Shown: piece by piece, positions 37,001 through 47,742 of the stretch | Numbering within the stretch: position 1 is the first letter of the stretch | Layout of the letters: every line of letters starts with the position of its first letter | Assembly (NCBI RefSeq): GCF_022539665.2 | Contig: NC_081333.1 | Span: forward strand, 12,584,971 to 12,648,970 | Length of the DNA stretch: 64,000 nucleotides | Reading direction: 5' to 3' | DNA from: Daphnia carinata | Taxonomy: Eukaryota; Arthropoda; Branchiopoda; Diplostraca; Daphniidae | Program-made: the position numbers and the translations under genes | The notes under the pieces: generated by a model | The model's database searches: none | Seen by the model: the letters and a program-made list of their open reading frames with translations, nothing else | Told to the model about the DNA's origin: nothing

Positions 37001-39307
37001 TTTTTACATTATAAACAAAGCAGCAAAATTCCCGGCCTTTCATTTTTCAGCTTGCAATTTTCATTAGTTATTCCGTTCGGATTTTTTTGGGCAAGCTTGC
37101 CGCTCCTTTCGCCACCCACCTCGACTTCCTTCAGAGCTTATTTTAGTCCCGGAAAAAAGGCAGAAGCCATGCAGACCCCCCTCTTTTTTTTTTTCTTTCT
37201 TTTGTTGCGTTATTTTTTTTATACAACGGGCACTGCCGCTACCGTCCGGCACGCCGAGGCGTCCATTTCTATTCCCGTCCCTGTATGAACTCAACTCTTT
37301 ACAAAAAAAAAAAAGCGTGGGCGCGTGATTTTTTTTTTGTTTGTGTTTGTTTTAAATGGTTGCTATTCATTTCGGGTCGGGAAGGGATTTTAACGCCATT
37401 TTCTAAAAGGCGGAAAAAAACAAGAGAAGCACATCATCTCAAATGTATGGGTTCGCAAAGAGAACCTAATATCCTTACTGTGCATATCCGTCATCAATTT
37501 CGGTGGGCAGCGCACTTTTGAACAACAAAAGAAAAAGGATAAGCGACTCGAGTTGGTTTCAAAGACATTAGCCAAGGAATGTGCGGGCCACTACCCAAAT
37601 AAACTCGCCGTCACAAAGCTGCAAAGACGGACAACGCGCTCGAGTGAAAAAAAAGAGAAACACGTTAAAGAGTCATTTTTGGCTTCCGCCTTCATCTTTC
37701 TTCCCTTTCGTCGACTTCCTACTCTTTTTCCTGTGACACTCTTACACCGGCCAGTGGGGCCATTCTACTAGCCGGAGCTCACCGAGACGTTGGTGAGAAA
37801 GAGCCTATTAAGGCCAGATCTGCGAGTCCCGGTGCGACTGCTGGTGGCAAAGGACATTCAAAGTCGGAAATGAAAAATAACAAGTGGTAGGGGGGGGCCA
37901 ACGACAAAAGCCTTTCGTCATCGCTGGGCAACGCCTGAAAAAGCAATCATTTTCGATGCGATCGTTTCTGCCTATCACCAGCACACGAGAAATGAAACCT
38001 CCACTCTGAGCGAAATCCAATTCGAACGGAAATATGCGGTCAAACGGGACCCACCGACAGTTGGTGGGCTTGTCGGTACGTGTTGTTATTCGCCTCCATT
38101 ACAAAAAATCATTTCCGCACATTCGACCTTCCTATTTCCCGACCACTGAACTCGTGCGCATTGTTGTCTCGTATTGACCTTATCCAAGAAAATAAAAATA
38201 TCTTATAAAAAAAAAAGAAATTTTTTTTTTTTGACATGAACGCAGAGAAAGTGTGTTACAGATTCTTGGCGTTGGATTCGGCTGTGACGTGTACGATCGC
38301 ATTGCCAAGAAAATGGTTCGACATGTCAAAAGGAAGTTGCTGATGGTTTCTGTACCCAATGAGCGAACCCTAGTATCGCCGTACGTGCTGATGAAGACAT
38401 TGACTCAAACAAAACAAAAGCCCCAGCGGAAAAAGCATAAGGTAAACAAGATCAACGACCAACTTCTACATCGTGGGGATCCAAATAGGAAACGAAAGAG
38501 TTTTTTGCCGATATGAGTTGGCACAAACAAGACAAAAGTTTTCACTGTAGACGCAAATAAAATTGAAAACAAAAAAAAAAGGGGGGGGGGGGGGGGGGTA
38601 GGATAAGATCACGTGTTTTTTCTCCCGTCCAAAATTAGATCCCGGAGGTGCTGGGAGCACAGGATTACAGGATCTATTAGGAAGGAAGTTGGCGTAAACA
38701 CAGCCTACGCTCCGTTCCCACATTTTTTTTGCGATTCATGCTAAGATAAGTAAACTGGGAGTTCGGCAATCAACCCATCACTCTTCCCCTTTGGCAAGAT
38801 GAATCTCGATGATTGCTTGCCCACCCATTTCGCAAAATGTCAGCTGTGACGGCTGTGCAAAAACAGAAAAAGCGTGGAAAATAAGAAGGGAATGAGAGCA
38901 ATGATTTTAGCGATTCAACGTCGAATCACTTCCGCTTCCTTTTGTTTTGTCTTCCGTTGTCAAACGCATTCGACTTAATAATAACAACGCCAACAAGTAT
39001 GTTCTAATGGGCCTATCAAGACGCTGGATCTTTTGATGTCGTTTCTAAGCGTGGCAAGGCACGAAAACCTGATTATTTCATTTCTCTGGCTGTTTGCTTT
39101 ACCATTTGAGAAAAACTAATTTTTGAGTACCTCGATTCACGAAACGGAAAATAAAAAAGACAAACGTAATTAGAGAATTTCATTTCCCCAATAGGGAAAA
39201 CTCACCGGCATGTAGTTGCTACGCAGTGACGATGTGTAGGATGATGACGACGACGAAGGGCCATAAGAGCCACCATATCCTCGTTGACTAGAATAGTAGC
39301 CTGCCAT
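27963..39307 (-). CDS. Tandem paralogue A: Y/S/R-rich protein with long acidic C-terminus
   Basis: Long form, nine coding exons: 39307-39206, 36845-36765, 32947-32744, 31940-31822, 31752-31577, 30610-30522, 30203-29799, 29720-29565, 28445-27963. Phases all agree and the product is about 604 residues. Residues 1-270 are the family domain: [69 protein letters not shown], and a serine/tyrosine/arginine block ending [15 protein letters not shown]. It then switches to a basic segment ([20 protein letters not shown]), a mixed-charge segment, Glu-Pro repeats, a [11 protein letters not shown] repeat region and a terminal run of glutamates. No signal peptide or membrane segment is seen. MEF2 sites upstream and the acidic tail suggest a sarcomere-associated protein. 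Myofilin-type thick-filament proteins are one possibility, not proven. The last acceptor (TCAAG at 28446) is weak. Confidence 0.65.
28855..28874. repeat. (GA)n microsatellite
   Basis: About ten GA units in the intron between the last two coding exons of paralogue A (long form). Confidence 0.9.
30805..30900 (-). other. Candidate extra exon in paralogue A
   Basis: A pyrimidine-rich acceptor (CCTCCCCTCAG) is followed by one open frame of 31 codons, [20 protein letters not shown] and so on, ending at TAA (30805). The other two frames stop within nine codons. The basic composition fits the neighbouring long-form exon, but the phase-0 start does not match either flanking exon, so its use is unclear. 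It may only be the 3' part of the short-form end. Confidence 0.25.
30873..31150 (-). CDS. Alternative short C-terminal exon of paralogue A
   Basis: The acceptor TATGCAG at 31151 begins in phase 1, exactly like the acceptor of the long-form exon at 30610, so exon 31752-31577 can splice to either. It encodes [20 protein letters not shown] and then SHYIRSS, homologous to the terminal exons of paralogues B and C. Differences from paralogue C fall mainly at third positions of this frame, so the frame is under selection. The natural stop of B and C is lost here. The frame either reads on to a stop at 30873 or splices at CCAG/GTCTGT (about 31015) to 30900 and stops soon after as GPGENILRS. Confidence 0.6.
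35583..35628. promoter_or_regulatory. Paired CACGTG E-boxes in intron 2 of paralogue A
   Basis: Two palindromic CACGTG cores (35583-35588 and 35623-35628), the second inside GTCACGTGAG, flank a GGGCGGGG box. They lie in the 3.8-kb intron between 32948 and 36764. CACGTG is the binding core of bHLH-leucine-zipper factors. An internal promoter or enhancer is possible but unproven. Confidence 0.3.
38505..38720. promoter_or_regulatory. Conserved intronic element, paralogue A
   Basis: Matches elements at 43740-43870 (paralogue B) and 50670-50810 (C). All lie in the intron directly after the first coding exon. Shared pieces in minus orientation are TTTGTGCCAACTCATATCGGC (A and B), GTCTAATTTTGGAC (a CArG-like box; GATCTAATTTTGGAC in A), and TGTGTTTACGCCAACTTCCTTCC. 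The stretch has no consistent frame and no common splice sites, so a regulatory role (enhancer or second promoter) is likelier than an exon. Confidence 0.55.
38581..38598. repeat. Poly-G run (18 G)
   Basis: Eighteen consecutive G residues preceded by a run of A, inside the first large intron of paralogue A and next to the conserved intronic element. It can form a G-quadruplex and is prone to length errors in sequencing. Confidence 0.9.
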
Positions 39308-39582
39308 TGCTATAGTTTCCTCCAGATCCGAAATTAAACGCCGATTGAATATGCAGCAATCACATCACCAGCGACAACGGCAATAAAAAATTGAATAAAA
39401 TAAAAGAGTAAAAATACACATGTACAAAAGTTAATATAATAAAATAATTTCGTTCTTGTTACCCGGTTGCTTTTATGCAGTCGAATCCAGAACGTGAAAA
39501 GACCACTTTTAATGAACAACTGCACGATCGGCCCAGAGGAGGGAAAAGGGAAGTTTCGAATGGAAGGAGATGAATTGTCCTT

Positions 39583-39617
39583 CGTCCGGTCACCAAGAAG
39601 AGTGCGTCGTCGACTGT
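39583..39617 (-). promoter_or_regulatory. Inr/DPE-like core promoter, paralogue A
   Basis: An ACAGTC initiator-like motif (39617-39612) is followed by GGACG (39587-39583), matching the DPE core RGWYV at about +29 from the initiator A. Sequence and spacing are repeated exactly in paralogues B and C. It lies about 300 bp upstream of the first coding ATG, so a 5' UTR, probably spliced, is implied. Confidence 0.5.
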
Positions 39618-39717
39618 ACTTGCAGTGGACGTGAAGATGCAAACCGACTCGAGATCCTCTACCTCCAAAACACAAGTCTTCCACAAGATCGCAAGCTTCC
39701 ACAAGCTTCCACGAGCA

Positions 39718-39727
39718 CTAAATTTAG
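39718..39727. promoter_or_regulatory. MEF2 site, paralogue A promoter
   Basis: CTAAATTTAG is a perfect match to the MEF2 consensus YTAWWWWTAR. It sits 103-112 bp upstream of the initiator-like motif, and the flank GATGCCA-GG is shared with paralogue B. Confidence 0.6.
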
Positions 39728-40379
39728 ATGCCACGGTCAATGAGAAATAGACATAAGAAAAAGGAAGAGAAAGAAAAGAAAATAGGAAGAAGGACGGGAT
39801 AGAAAGGGGGGAAAAACAAAATAGAATTCACTTCTTATGGTTTCCATTCCCTTCATCTCATCTGCTTTGGCCCATTTTTGTCTTCATCTGTCTTGGCTTT
39901 CTTGGCACCACCTACGCATCGCTTTTCAACAATGGGTTAAAGAAATTGGCGGTGTTAACAAAATTTTAGAAGGTAGGACATTAGGCGAGAGTAACATCTC
40001 GTTTCACATCCAAAACAATCAAACTAAAGCTGCAAGGTCAATAATAAGCCCTACAGCTTACGTAGCAACTCTTGCGCCAAGCTTGCACAACGGCATCCGT
40101 TGCGCTTTCCAAATAAAGATAAAGACGAAGATTAATTGCTTTGCGTGGTAAAACGAAGCAAAAAGATTTCCGTCGGTAAATCGGGAATGCATTTTTGCTC
40201 CCCAAAATTAGCGACTTAATCGTTTGCGTCTATTTTCCTTCTTGTAGACGCTTTTGGGTTCCAAATGCGGATCTGCCTCTGCTCGGCTAGAACCCTAGGT
40301 GGTAGCACAATTACCGCTGTTTTCAACCAACTAATACGCGCATCAACATGTATCATCGCGTCTATTCGGAAAACAATCC

Positions 40380-41944
40380 TTACAATCCACTCTTTAATTC
40401 ATCCAAAAATACGCGGCACTTTTGTGATAGGATTTTAGCGGCTTCGACAAATAGAACTTCAGGTGGTAGTGCTCCCGTGGACTCTATGTAAACTGTTAAT
40501 TTGTACGTACTATTAGATAACTGAAACAGAAGTAAAACGTAAATGTCATGACTCACAGATGAAGTGATCTCGCGCACGGGTCAACTTCACGGTATCTTCT
40601 TTTAGATCTTCGTGTCGGAAAACATTGCGGCTACAAATATCATATCGTGCATCATTGACTTTTGCGATCTTTTTTCCGCCACCTTAAACAGCAATTAAAA
40701 TATGAGCTTGGCTGATCCAACATATGAAACGAAAATGTTGGATAATTTTTAAACCCACCTGATGGGGCGTCTACCAAATCGATAACTCCGGGGGAAAAGC
40801 ATTTTTGCAATCTTTCAGCGGCTTCACCTTCCACGTCTCGTAGTAGCTTTACTTGAGGCAGTAAACGATAAAAAGCAGTAGCTAGAGATCAGAAAATAAA
40901 CGAGTAAGAACTTTAACAAGCGTTCTATATAAGGTGAAAGTTTCGTAAACAAACAGCTAACCAACAGGTGAAAATTTGGCGTGATCTCTGCCAGTTCCCT
41001 TTAAAGCATGGAGTTTTACATCGAGTTCATGACCGGGCCTCATTTTGGCGATAAGAATATCGTCGTATACTGGCCCCACTGCGTCTGGGCTAAGTAGATC
41101 TTTTTGGCCACCAAGTGGAATCCACTTCATGTGTGATGTTAGAACTAATAAAAAATGTATAATAAATAATTATTCAAAAAATATAGAAACTAGATAACAT
41201 ATTATAAATAGTTTCTCTTTTACCTCTGAAATCTCTGTATAAATCTTCAGGATTAGTGTGATCTTTAGTTCTAGAAGGATTCCATGAACATTTTACTTTT
41301 AATTCAAATTCTAATGTATCTTCTTGGGTACCTACTTCATCGCCTATTATTCACAAATTACCAAAATTGTTTGAAGTTTTCATCGAACAAGCAAACAAAG
41401 AGAACAGTTTCAAAATTTCATACCTTCCCTTCTAAACTCAAATAACCTTGGGTCTGCTTTCAAAGGAATCAACCCTAGCCTGTGTGCCAACACTTCATCT
41501 TGTATGATGGAGGTATTATTGAACATAAATACTCTGTCGAAAGCCATTGTAGGTATATCAGAAAGCAAGATTCGACGCAGAGCATTTGTCACAGACGGAT
41601 CAACACCAATTATATCAAATTCCATCTCTAGGTTGTCAATGCGAATAACATTGATTTTCAGTTTCTAAGAAGTTTCATCATTATACCAAATCGAAGTTTT
41701 TAAAAAATTCATTAAGTTAAATACCTTCTTGAACTTTTCTAGGGTCCATGTATCGTTGTACCCATAATGATTTCCTGGAAAATTTGTGGCTTCCGCCTAG
41801 AGAAAGACTAGTCAACATATGTGGATAAACGGGTAGGGCGTATTGTCTTACGTTAAGGACTTCGAATTCAGTCAGGACAAGTTCATTTCTGCTTTCCTCG
41901 ATGAACTGTTTGCTGGAAGAATATTTAACTTTGCTTTTACTCAT
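40380..41944 (-). CDS. POLR1C: DNA-directed RNA polymerases I and III subunit RPAC1 (AC40)
   Basis: RPAC1 is the alpha-like subunit that pairs with RPAC2 (AC19) to nucleate assembly of RNA polymerases I and III. Eight exons: 41944-41852, 41796-41725, 41664-41424, 41343-41224, 41144-40962, 40881-40759, 40682-40557, 40492-40380, giving 356 residues against 346 in human. Family landmarks are [12 protein letters not shown] (exon 2), the alpha-motif block [20 protein letters not shown] with [26 protein letters not shown] (exon 3), [10 protein letters not shown] and [17 protein letters not shown] (exon 5), [18 protein letters not shown] (exon 6), and the C-terminal [19 protein letters not shown]. 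Two naive ORF extensions run into introns; the correct junctions, at 41852/41796 and 40557/40492, were fixed by the family pattern and phase. It lies between paralogues A and B on the same strand, about 500 bp downstream of the stop of B. Confidence 0.95.
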
Positions 41945-42445
41945 TTTCGTACTTAGCCCTTAGCACGTGTCAGACAGGGAACCTTTCCTTTTGAAATCTC
42001 GTCTGCTAGTACATTCAAGTTAGTGAAGAAATCCTCCGATAGGTGAGTCACAGGCGTGTAGCGGGAAATTCAAATTGCAACTCGAATCAACTGTACTTAC
42101 TGAGCACTATGCAAGGTTTAAAATTTCCACGCAATTTAGTGGCGTAGTAGATTTTTACAGAATCTCAATTTGCACTTTTTTTTATTTTCTGTGGCATAAC
42201 ATACTGGAAATACTGTACACAAGATAGAACAGGATAGGCAGCAAAGCATGACAATTAGTACGACACTTAAGGTATATGCTGCGGTATTCCGGCGTATCAA
42301 ACAGAACCGAACTAAACTAATACAACAGCACTTTAGAGGACATCACATGAGCCACGAATATTTTATAGAAGAGAATAGTAAAGGGACATTTGCCCTGAGA
42401 CTGAATCCCACAAAACCCCAAATTTCATTCTTCTTCGACCTCTGC

Positions 42446-44509
42446 TTAATTTTTGGCCTTGTTCTTTGACAAAATGTAGCGTGACATGACATCAATTCTA
42501 GAGTTGATTTTGGTGTCGTCTTCACGAGTTCTTGGTGTCCTACGTCTCGGCTGTGACGCTTGTTCGGCATAATCCTGTGGCACGGCCATCGGCTCTCTTT
42601 TGCCTTTAGAACACATAATTTTAACAAAAATTGGATAAGCTAAAAAAAAAAATAAAAAACACAAAAGAAACCAAGCGTTTCCTAACCAGAAGTGGTATTT
42701 TCCGAATCCGATTCCTTATTGGCGGAACGGCTGGAAGTGTACATGGAGCGCTGGGTGTCGTACGTGGGTGGTTCATACGAAGAGGAATCGAGCGGCTTCA
42801 ACGAAGACGGTCGAACATATGAGCTGGAGCTCGAACCGCTTCTGTCATAGTTCTTGTCTTCATTGAGATAAGTCGCAAAAAAACGAGAAAGACTATTTCA
42901 CTTTGCGTTAATTTCTGCTCAATTTTGTGTCAATTCATTATTCATTACCGAGTAGACGGCTGGGAGTTTGATTTTGCTGTGTAACGGTTGAGCGCAGAAG
43001 TGGTTGCCTGACGCAATTTACGTAGATCTTCTTCAATGTCCTAGGGAACACAAACAAAACAAGTATTGCACACTGGAATATGAAAAATATTTTAACAACC
43101 TAAACTGACTTCTAGTTTCAGTGTGGGTTCTGCGTCTCCATCATCGTCGAAGAGCGCGTCCACATTGATCCGTGGTCTCGTCGAAGAAGTTCTGACGGTT
43201 TCAAACTCGCCTTCGTCATCCACATAAGCGGAACGGTTAGGACGCGGACGGACGTGCTGGGGTTTCTCAAATTCAAAATCCTCATCGGCTTCTCGCTGGG
43301 AAGCCCGAGTGTACCGCGATTTTTCTTGCTGGGTCTTCATTGCGTCAATATCTTCGTCATCTTCGTCATCATACGGAGCTCTGTCACGGAGATATCCATC
43401 TCTCTCCCGTGCGAACATTGATTGTGGAAACTGACACGCGATCCTTGGAACGGCCCCTTGGTACCTTGGTGCCTACAGAAATTGATCAGGTTACTCATTA
43501 CTTGCAATTCAGACGCAATGTTAACATATAGCTTTCGTATAAAATAAAATTTATTTAGACTATGTTTTTTCTGCTAGATCCGCTTCCTCTTTGGCCAGTG
43601 GCCATCACTTCTACACTTGCTCACCAACATCCAGAAATGTTATTTTCGGTTCTTGAATTAACCTGTTCCGCATTCTTAGCATCCAAATTTTACAGGCCGC
43701 AGTTCCGTATGGAAGGCATCCACACAAGATACGATGAGAGGCTTTGGCCGATATGAGTTGGCACAAAGTCAGGGGTTCAAAATTAGACTGCCGAAGGCGG
43801 TGCTGATGGGAGCGGGATTTTACGGGAGGAAGGAAGTTGACGTAAACACAGCCCATGCTCCTTTTTTTCGCAATCGCAGCAATTTACAGCATCATTGGCG
43901 TTCGTTAGATATCTGACATTCTACCCTAAGCTTATCATCCTAGCGCTGATCCGTTTGCGTACGAACTACGATGGACGTTTATATGAATGTTACTTAGAAA
44001 CCCATAAAACACTGAAAAATAAAAAGAAAAAGACATTGTCTTTAAGCAAAAATTCTTAAAGGTAATTACAATTCTTGCGCTTTTTCCATTCGATTAGCTT
44101 TAAAATTTGTAGAAAGTCTGCAGTGTAGGATCAAATAGAAATGCCAACACCTGGATCATCGTGGCTTTTAATCTTCATGTCTTGAAAGAGCTCGGGTACC
44201 TTCCATTTTTCTTTCATTTGATTTTGAAAGACTTCTTACCATTCCTCAGCAGACACGTCATCGAGAGGTTCATTTTACCGTTTATCTTTCGTCCATCCGC
44301 GGGAAAGATTCCAGTCGCATTTTTATTTTTCTTGATTGTTTTGTTTAATTTGCTGGCAGAACGAAATTGGAAGATAAACATACCGGCATGCAGTTGCTAC
44401 GCATTGCGTTTGGGTAGGGCATCATTGGAGGCATGGCATAGCCTCCACCATAGGGAGCAAACTCTCGTTGACTGGGTCGTTCATAGTAGTAATTTCCTGA
44501 ACCTGCCAT
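42446..44509 (-). CDS. Tandem paralogue B: Y/S/R-rich protein, short form
   Basis: Five exons: 44509-44384, 43472-43110, 43040-42949, 42841-42687 (this acceptor uncertain), 42603-42446. They give about 297 residues. Domain order follows paralogues A and C: MAGSGNYYYERPSQREFAPY, YQGAVPRIACQFP, DIEEDLRKLRQATTSALNRY, SGSSSSYVRPSSLKPLDSSS, and a terminal REDDTKINSRIDVMSRYI ending in KAKN. It lacks the WSDYHPS exon found in both neighbours. Its second coding exon is much larger (121 codons against 68-69) and holds an acidic/basic insert not present in A or C (DDEDDEDIDAMKTQQ, DEDFEFEKPQHVRPRP). No membrane or signal segments are seen. Function is unproven; muscle expression is inferred from the promoter. 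Confidence 0.7.
43740..43870. promoter_or_regulatory. Conserved intronic element, paralogue B
   Basis: Counterpart of 38505-38720. It keeps GCCGATATGAGTTGGCACAAA (43748-43768 plus), the TCAAAATTAGAC box and GGAAGGAAGTTGACGTAAACACAGCC. It lies in the intron after the first coding exon. Confidence 0.55.
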
Positions 44510-44721
44510 TGTAATCGTCTTCTCAATGTCCAGTGCAGTTAAGGAATATAACGGAACAGCAGAGAAAAACAATAAAAGTTAGACAACGTATAAAAAAATA
44601 CATAAATTGCATTTTTTGCTTACCTGGTAGTCAGATATAATTTTTCAGAATAGTCCAAATGAATCGATGCTGTACAGCTATTACAAAACGTAAATTTTGA
44701 TTAAAGGGAGCGGCTTTTTGT

Positions 44722-44756
44722 CGTCCGGCTACCAACAAGAGTTTGGCTTCGACTGT
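44722..44756 (-). promoter_or_regulatory. Inr/DPE-like core promoter, paralogue B
   Basis: ACAGTC (44756-44751) and GGACG (44726-44722) have the same spacing as in paralogues A and C. The intervening sequence is also partly conserved (CTTGTTGGTAGCC here, CTTCTTGGTGACC in A). Confidence 0.5.
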
Positions 44757-44842
44757 GTTGGTGGTATAGGGTGCAGAAGGAAACCGACGTGAGTCGTTCA
44801 CCGAACAAAATTCGTGCAAGTTTTACATTGCAACACCCAGCG

Positions 44843-44852
44843 CTATATTTAG
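44843..44852. promoter_or_regulatory. MEF2 site, paralogue B promoter
   Basis: CTATATTTAG is a perfect YTAWWWWTAR match, 89-98 bp upstream of the initiator-like motif, and is followed by GATGCCAAGG. Confidence 0.6.
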
Positions 44853-45860
44853 ATGCCAAGGCCGTTGGACTTGGGTTGCTCAGCATTGGTTGAACAAGTT
44901 TCAAAGGCAATATATATGCCGGGCATCACGGATAAACTATACATCCAAGCGAGATGATAGTCGATGACGTCTTTGCATCATCATTCTCCGATTTTGAGCC
45001 TCCAATCAAACAAGATGTCTGCCATTTGAACACGGAAGAAGAAGCAGTACAGGATTTTTAGAAAGGGGAGAGAAGAAGTGGTAGGAATTAAAAAGGTTAA
45101 CTCCGTCAACTTGCACAGAAGATTGCAAATGATAAACGGAGCAAAGATAAATCACTTTTGCCTGTTTTCACAATACTGAAGGATGTGCACACCCTTGTGA
45201 ACACATCCATTGCTTGAGTCTTAATGATGCACAAGTACAAGTACCATACTCAGCACCAATCGAGCTCAGACCAAAGAGAATGTGATGTTCCGACAGGTTC
45301 CACTTTTCTCTGTTGATTTGCTTTACATCATACAGGAATTGAAACATGAAATCGATATGAAAACACAGACACTACGTAAAAGGGAAAAAAAAGATAACCT
45401 TACCGTCGGTACATGAACCAGAACTGTTACTATGCATTGAAACTATGTGACATAAGGTAACACACTTTCACTCTTGGCTGGGAATCCCCGAAACCCAGAG
45501 AACCTGTTTTCAGTCTAGGACATTCTAATTTCAGGGACTTTTATAATCACACGAAAATGGTATATAAGTTATTAGAAAACATTTTGATTTTTGAGCCTGC
45601 ATTTTACGCATTCAGCGCTATAAGTTCCACGAAAACGCTTTCCCTTGATAGACGGGTTCATCCGGTAGTAGTGTCAAATCTAATGAATAAGATGAAGCAT
45701 TCAACACGCCCATCGAAATCGTTGGGATAGTTTGTTCGGGTTGTTTGTTCTTTGGTTCTGCATTTTCTTTGCTCGTACTATTTCCAAAGATCCCAATATT
45801 CGATTATTTCACAGTCGATTTCTACTGTTGCATTATTCATAAGGCAATGGTTTTCACTTA
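44853..45860. other. Intergenic segment between paralogue B and the bestrophin gene
   Basis: About 1 kb between the upstream edge of paralogue B's promoter and the 3' end of the bestrophin gene. I see no coding exon, RNA gene or repeat in it. Confidence 0.4.
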
Positions 45861-47742
45861 CTAGAGTCCAGGAAATTTCGGTTTCAATAATCGATTTTTC
45901 AACTGAAGTGATGTCTTGTGACTGGTATTGGGAGTGTGGATGCCGGGGCCTGTTTGTAGATGATCACCTTCCATGGGTGGGCACATGTCACTGGTAAACG
46001 CGTGCGTTCCTACGTTGATAACCTTCATGTGTCGATTCAGGATAAAGCTCAAATTAAAATCTTCGTCGTCTTCGCCAAGCGGATGGACCATGTTCTCGGC
46101 GACCTTTAAAAATAGCGCGACACAGGTATGAACGAGTAAACAATGACATTGATTACGTTTGACATACTTTTTTGCTTTTCCTTTTCAGATATGTAAAATT
46201 ACCTTGAGCAATCCCAAATAAAAAAGAATTTGCAAAATTGCCCAGACTGGGAAGTAAACATCGATAGGAATATCCTTGTTCCCGGTGTCGATATTTTGCC
46301 GTCCGATTAGACTAGCAAAGACGAACGAATATGGTAGACAAGGTTACCACCTATTTGCACAGTCATAATAAAATGAAGGAGGGGATGATTGTGTCCGATG
46401 AAAACAACAAGGATATAGTGTTATTACCTGAGTATACACTACGAGATTTCCGGAAGGCAACACAAGAAAATAATTATTTGCATTTATGATGATTGGGAAA
46501 ATAGAGTAATGAAATGGACATACCTAGAGGAATGGTAACCCAGTCATAACGCCACAAAAGGCCACATTTGGAACGGAAGTCTAAAAACTCCTGTAACGAC
46601 AGATCAAATGAATGAACATTGACAACGTTGGAGACAGTATTAATATCCGGAATACCCTCATGATGAGTTGAGCACCATATGAATCAATTACGCGCCCTTG
46701 GATTTTAGCTTCTCGAAGTCGATGGCAAAACCAAAGGCCAGGCACCCAAAACAAGTTGCAATCGGCTTTCACTGCCTGTTCCGTATCATACAGGATAGGA
46801 AAAAGTTCACCATCAGCATATGAATTTAGTTAATGATTATCGCTTTTACCTTGAAGCACTCCATTTCTGCTTTCGTCATAAAACCTGGAGTATTAAATTA
46901 AGGACAATGATCAAATACAACAAATGAAGGTCTTCATTTTCATACCTGCATTGACAACGTCCTCCAGGGTGTTCAAACGAAACTTGACTGCTTCAGAAAT
47001 AGTGCGGAAAACGAGGACAGCCATAAGGTTACAGTACTGCAAAAGTGTTTTCCGCAATAACTTTGATTCATTATCGCATCCGGGAATATACATGACGATG
47101 GACAGCATGATTCTAGGCAAAAGAACGACACAATCAAAGTCACATCAGGCCATCCAAATATTAATAAACGGGAAAAAAAATCTACCTGTCGGGCCAAGGT
47201 AATGCCAAACACTGCTGCCACCACCTAGTTGCTGTTTTAGCAAGGTCGTATGCGGAGACAAAAGCAAGATATGATCAATAAAAAGTACAAAATTTTAACA
47301 CATTAAAAAGCTAAGAAAATTACCAACGGTGGTAACATAGAATCCCAAGATAAAGGGGAGGGGAAGCGCGCTCAAGTATTTCTCGCAATAGCGCACGATC
47401 TTTTCGAAAAAACTACTCAACATCAGAACTGTTAAAAAAATCGAGACAACGAGCTACTTTGCATCAAACTTGAAAATAAAAATACCTTTTCTGTTCACTA
47501 TCGAGCGCCTGCAAAACAACAGGTAAGAAACAAAAGGGAGAAATTTAGAACTTGAAAAAAAAAAAAAACGTGAATATTAAACAGCAGCTTACCTGGCGAT
47601 AAATAACGCTGATTGCGCAGAAGAGAACCAGAAAACAGGCGAGTTCTCTGTAACACAACTTGTACAATGATCCACGCCATTTGAAAAGGAGAGTCAGAAA
47701 ACTTTTCTTCATATCCAATCCCGGCGTCTTCTTGAGATTCAT
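45861..47742 (-). CDS. Bestrophin-family anion channel, with apparent frameshift
   Basis: Bestrophins are pentameric, calcium-regulated anion channels. Exons: 47742-47593, 47508-47486, 47412-47324, 47231-47186, 47112-46946, 46884-46850, 46775-46656, 46590-46524, an 11-nt microexon near 46435 (VYTQ), 46350-46203, 46103-45861. The product is about 365 residues, i.e. the channel core with little C-terminal tail. Landmarks are FKWRGSLYKLCYRELACF (TM1), the neck LPFILGFYVTTV, ATRWWQQCLALPWPDR, LLRKTLLQYCNL, NAGFMT, NLFWVPGLWFC, YDWVTIPLVYTQVV, FASLIGRQ, ILFYLGLLKVAENMVHPLGEDDEDFN and a calcium-clasp acidic cluster EDDED. In the exon 46350-46203 the frame starts correctly (VVTL) but FASLIGRQ is in another frame. 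The exon is 148 nt where 147 is expected, so one extra base lies at about 46331-46341. It is either an assembly error or a fresh inactivating indel. The usual N-terminal MTVTYT motif is absent. Confidence 0.85.
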
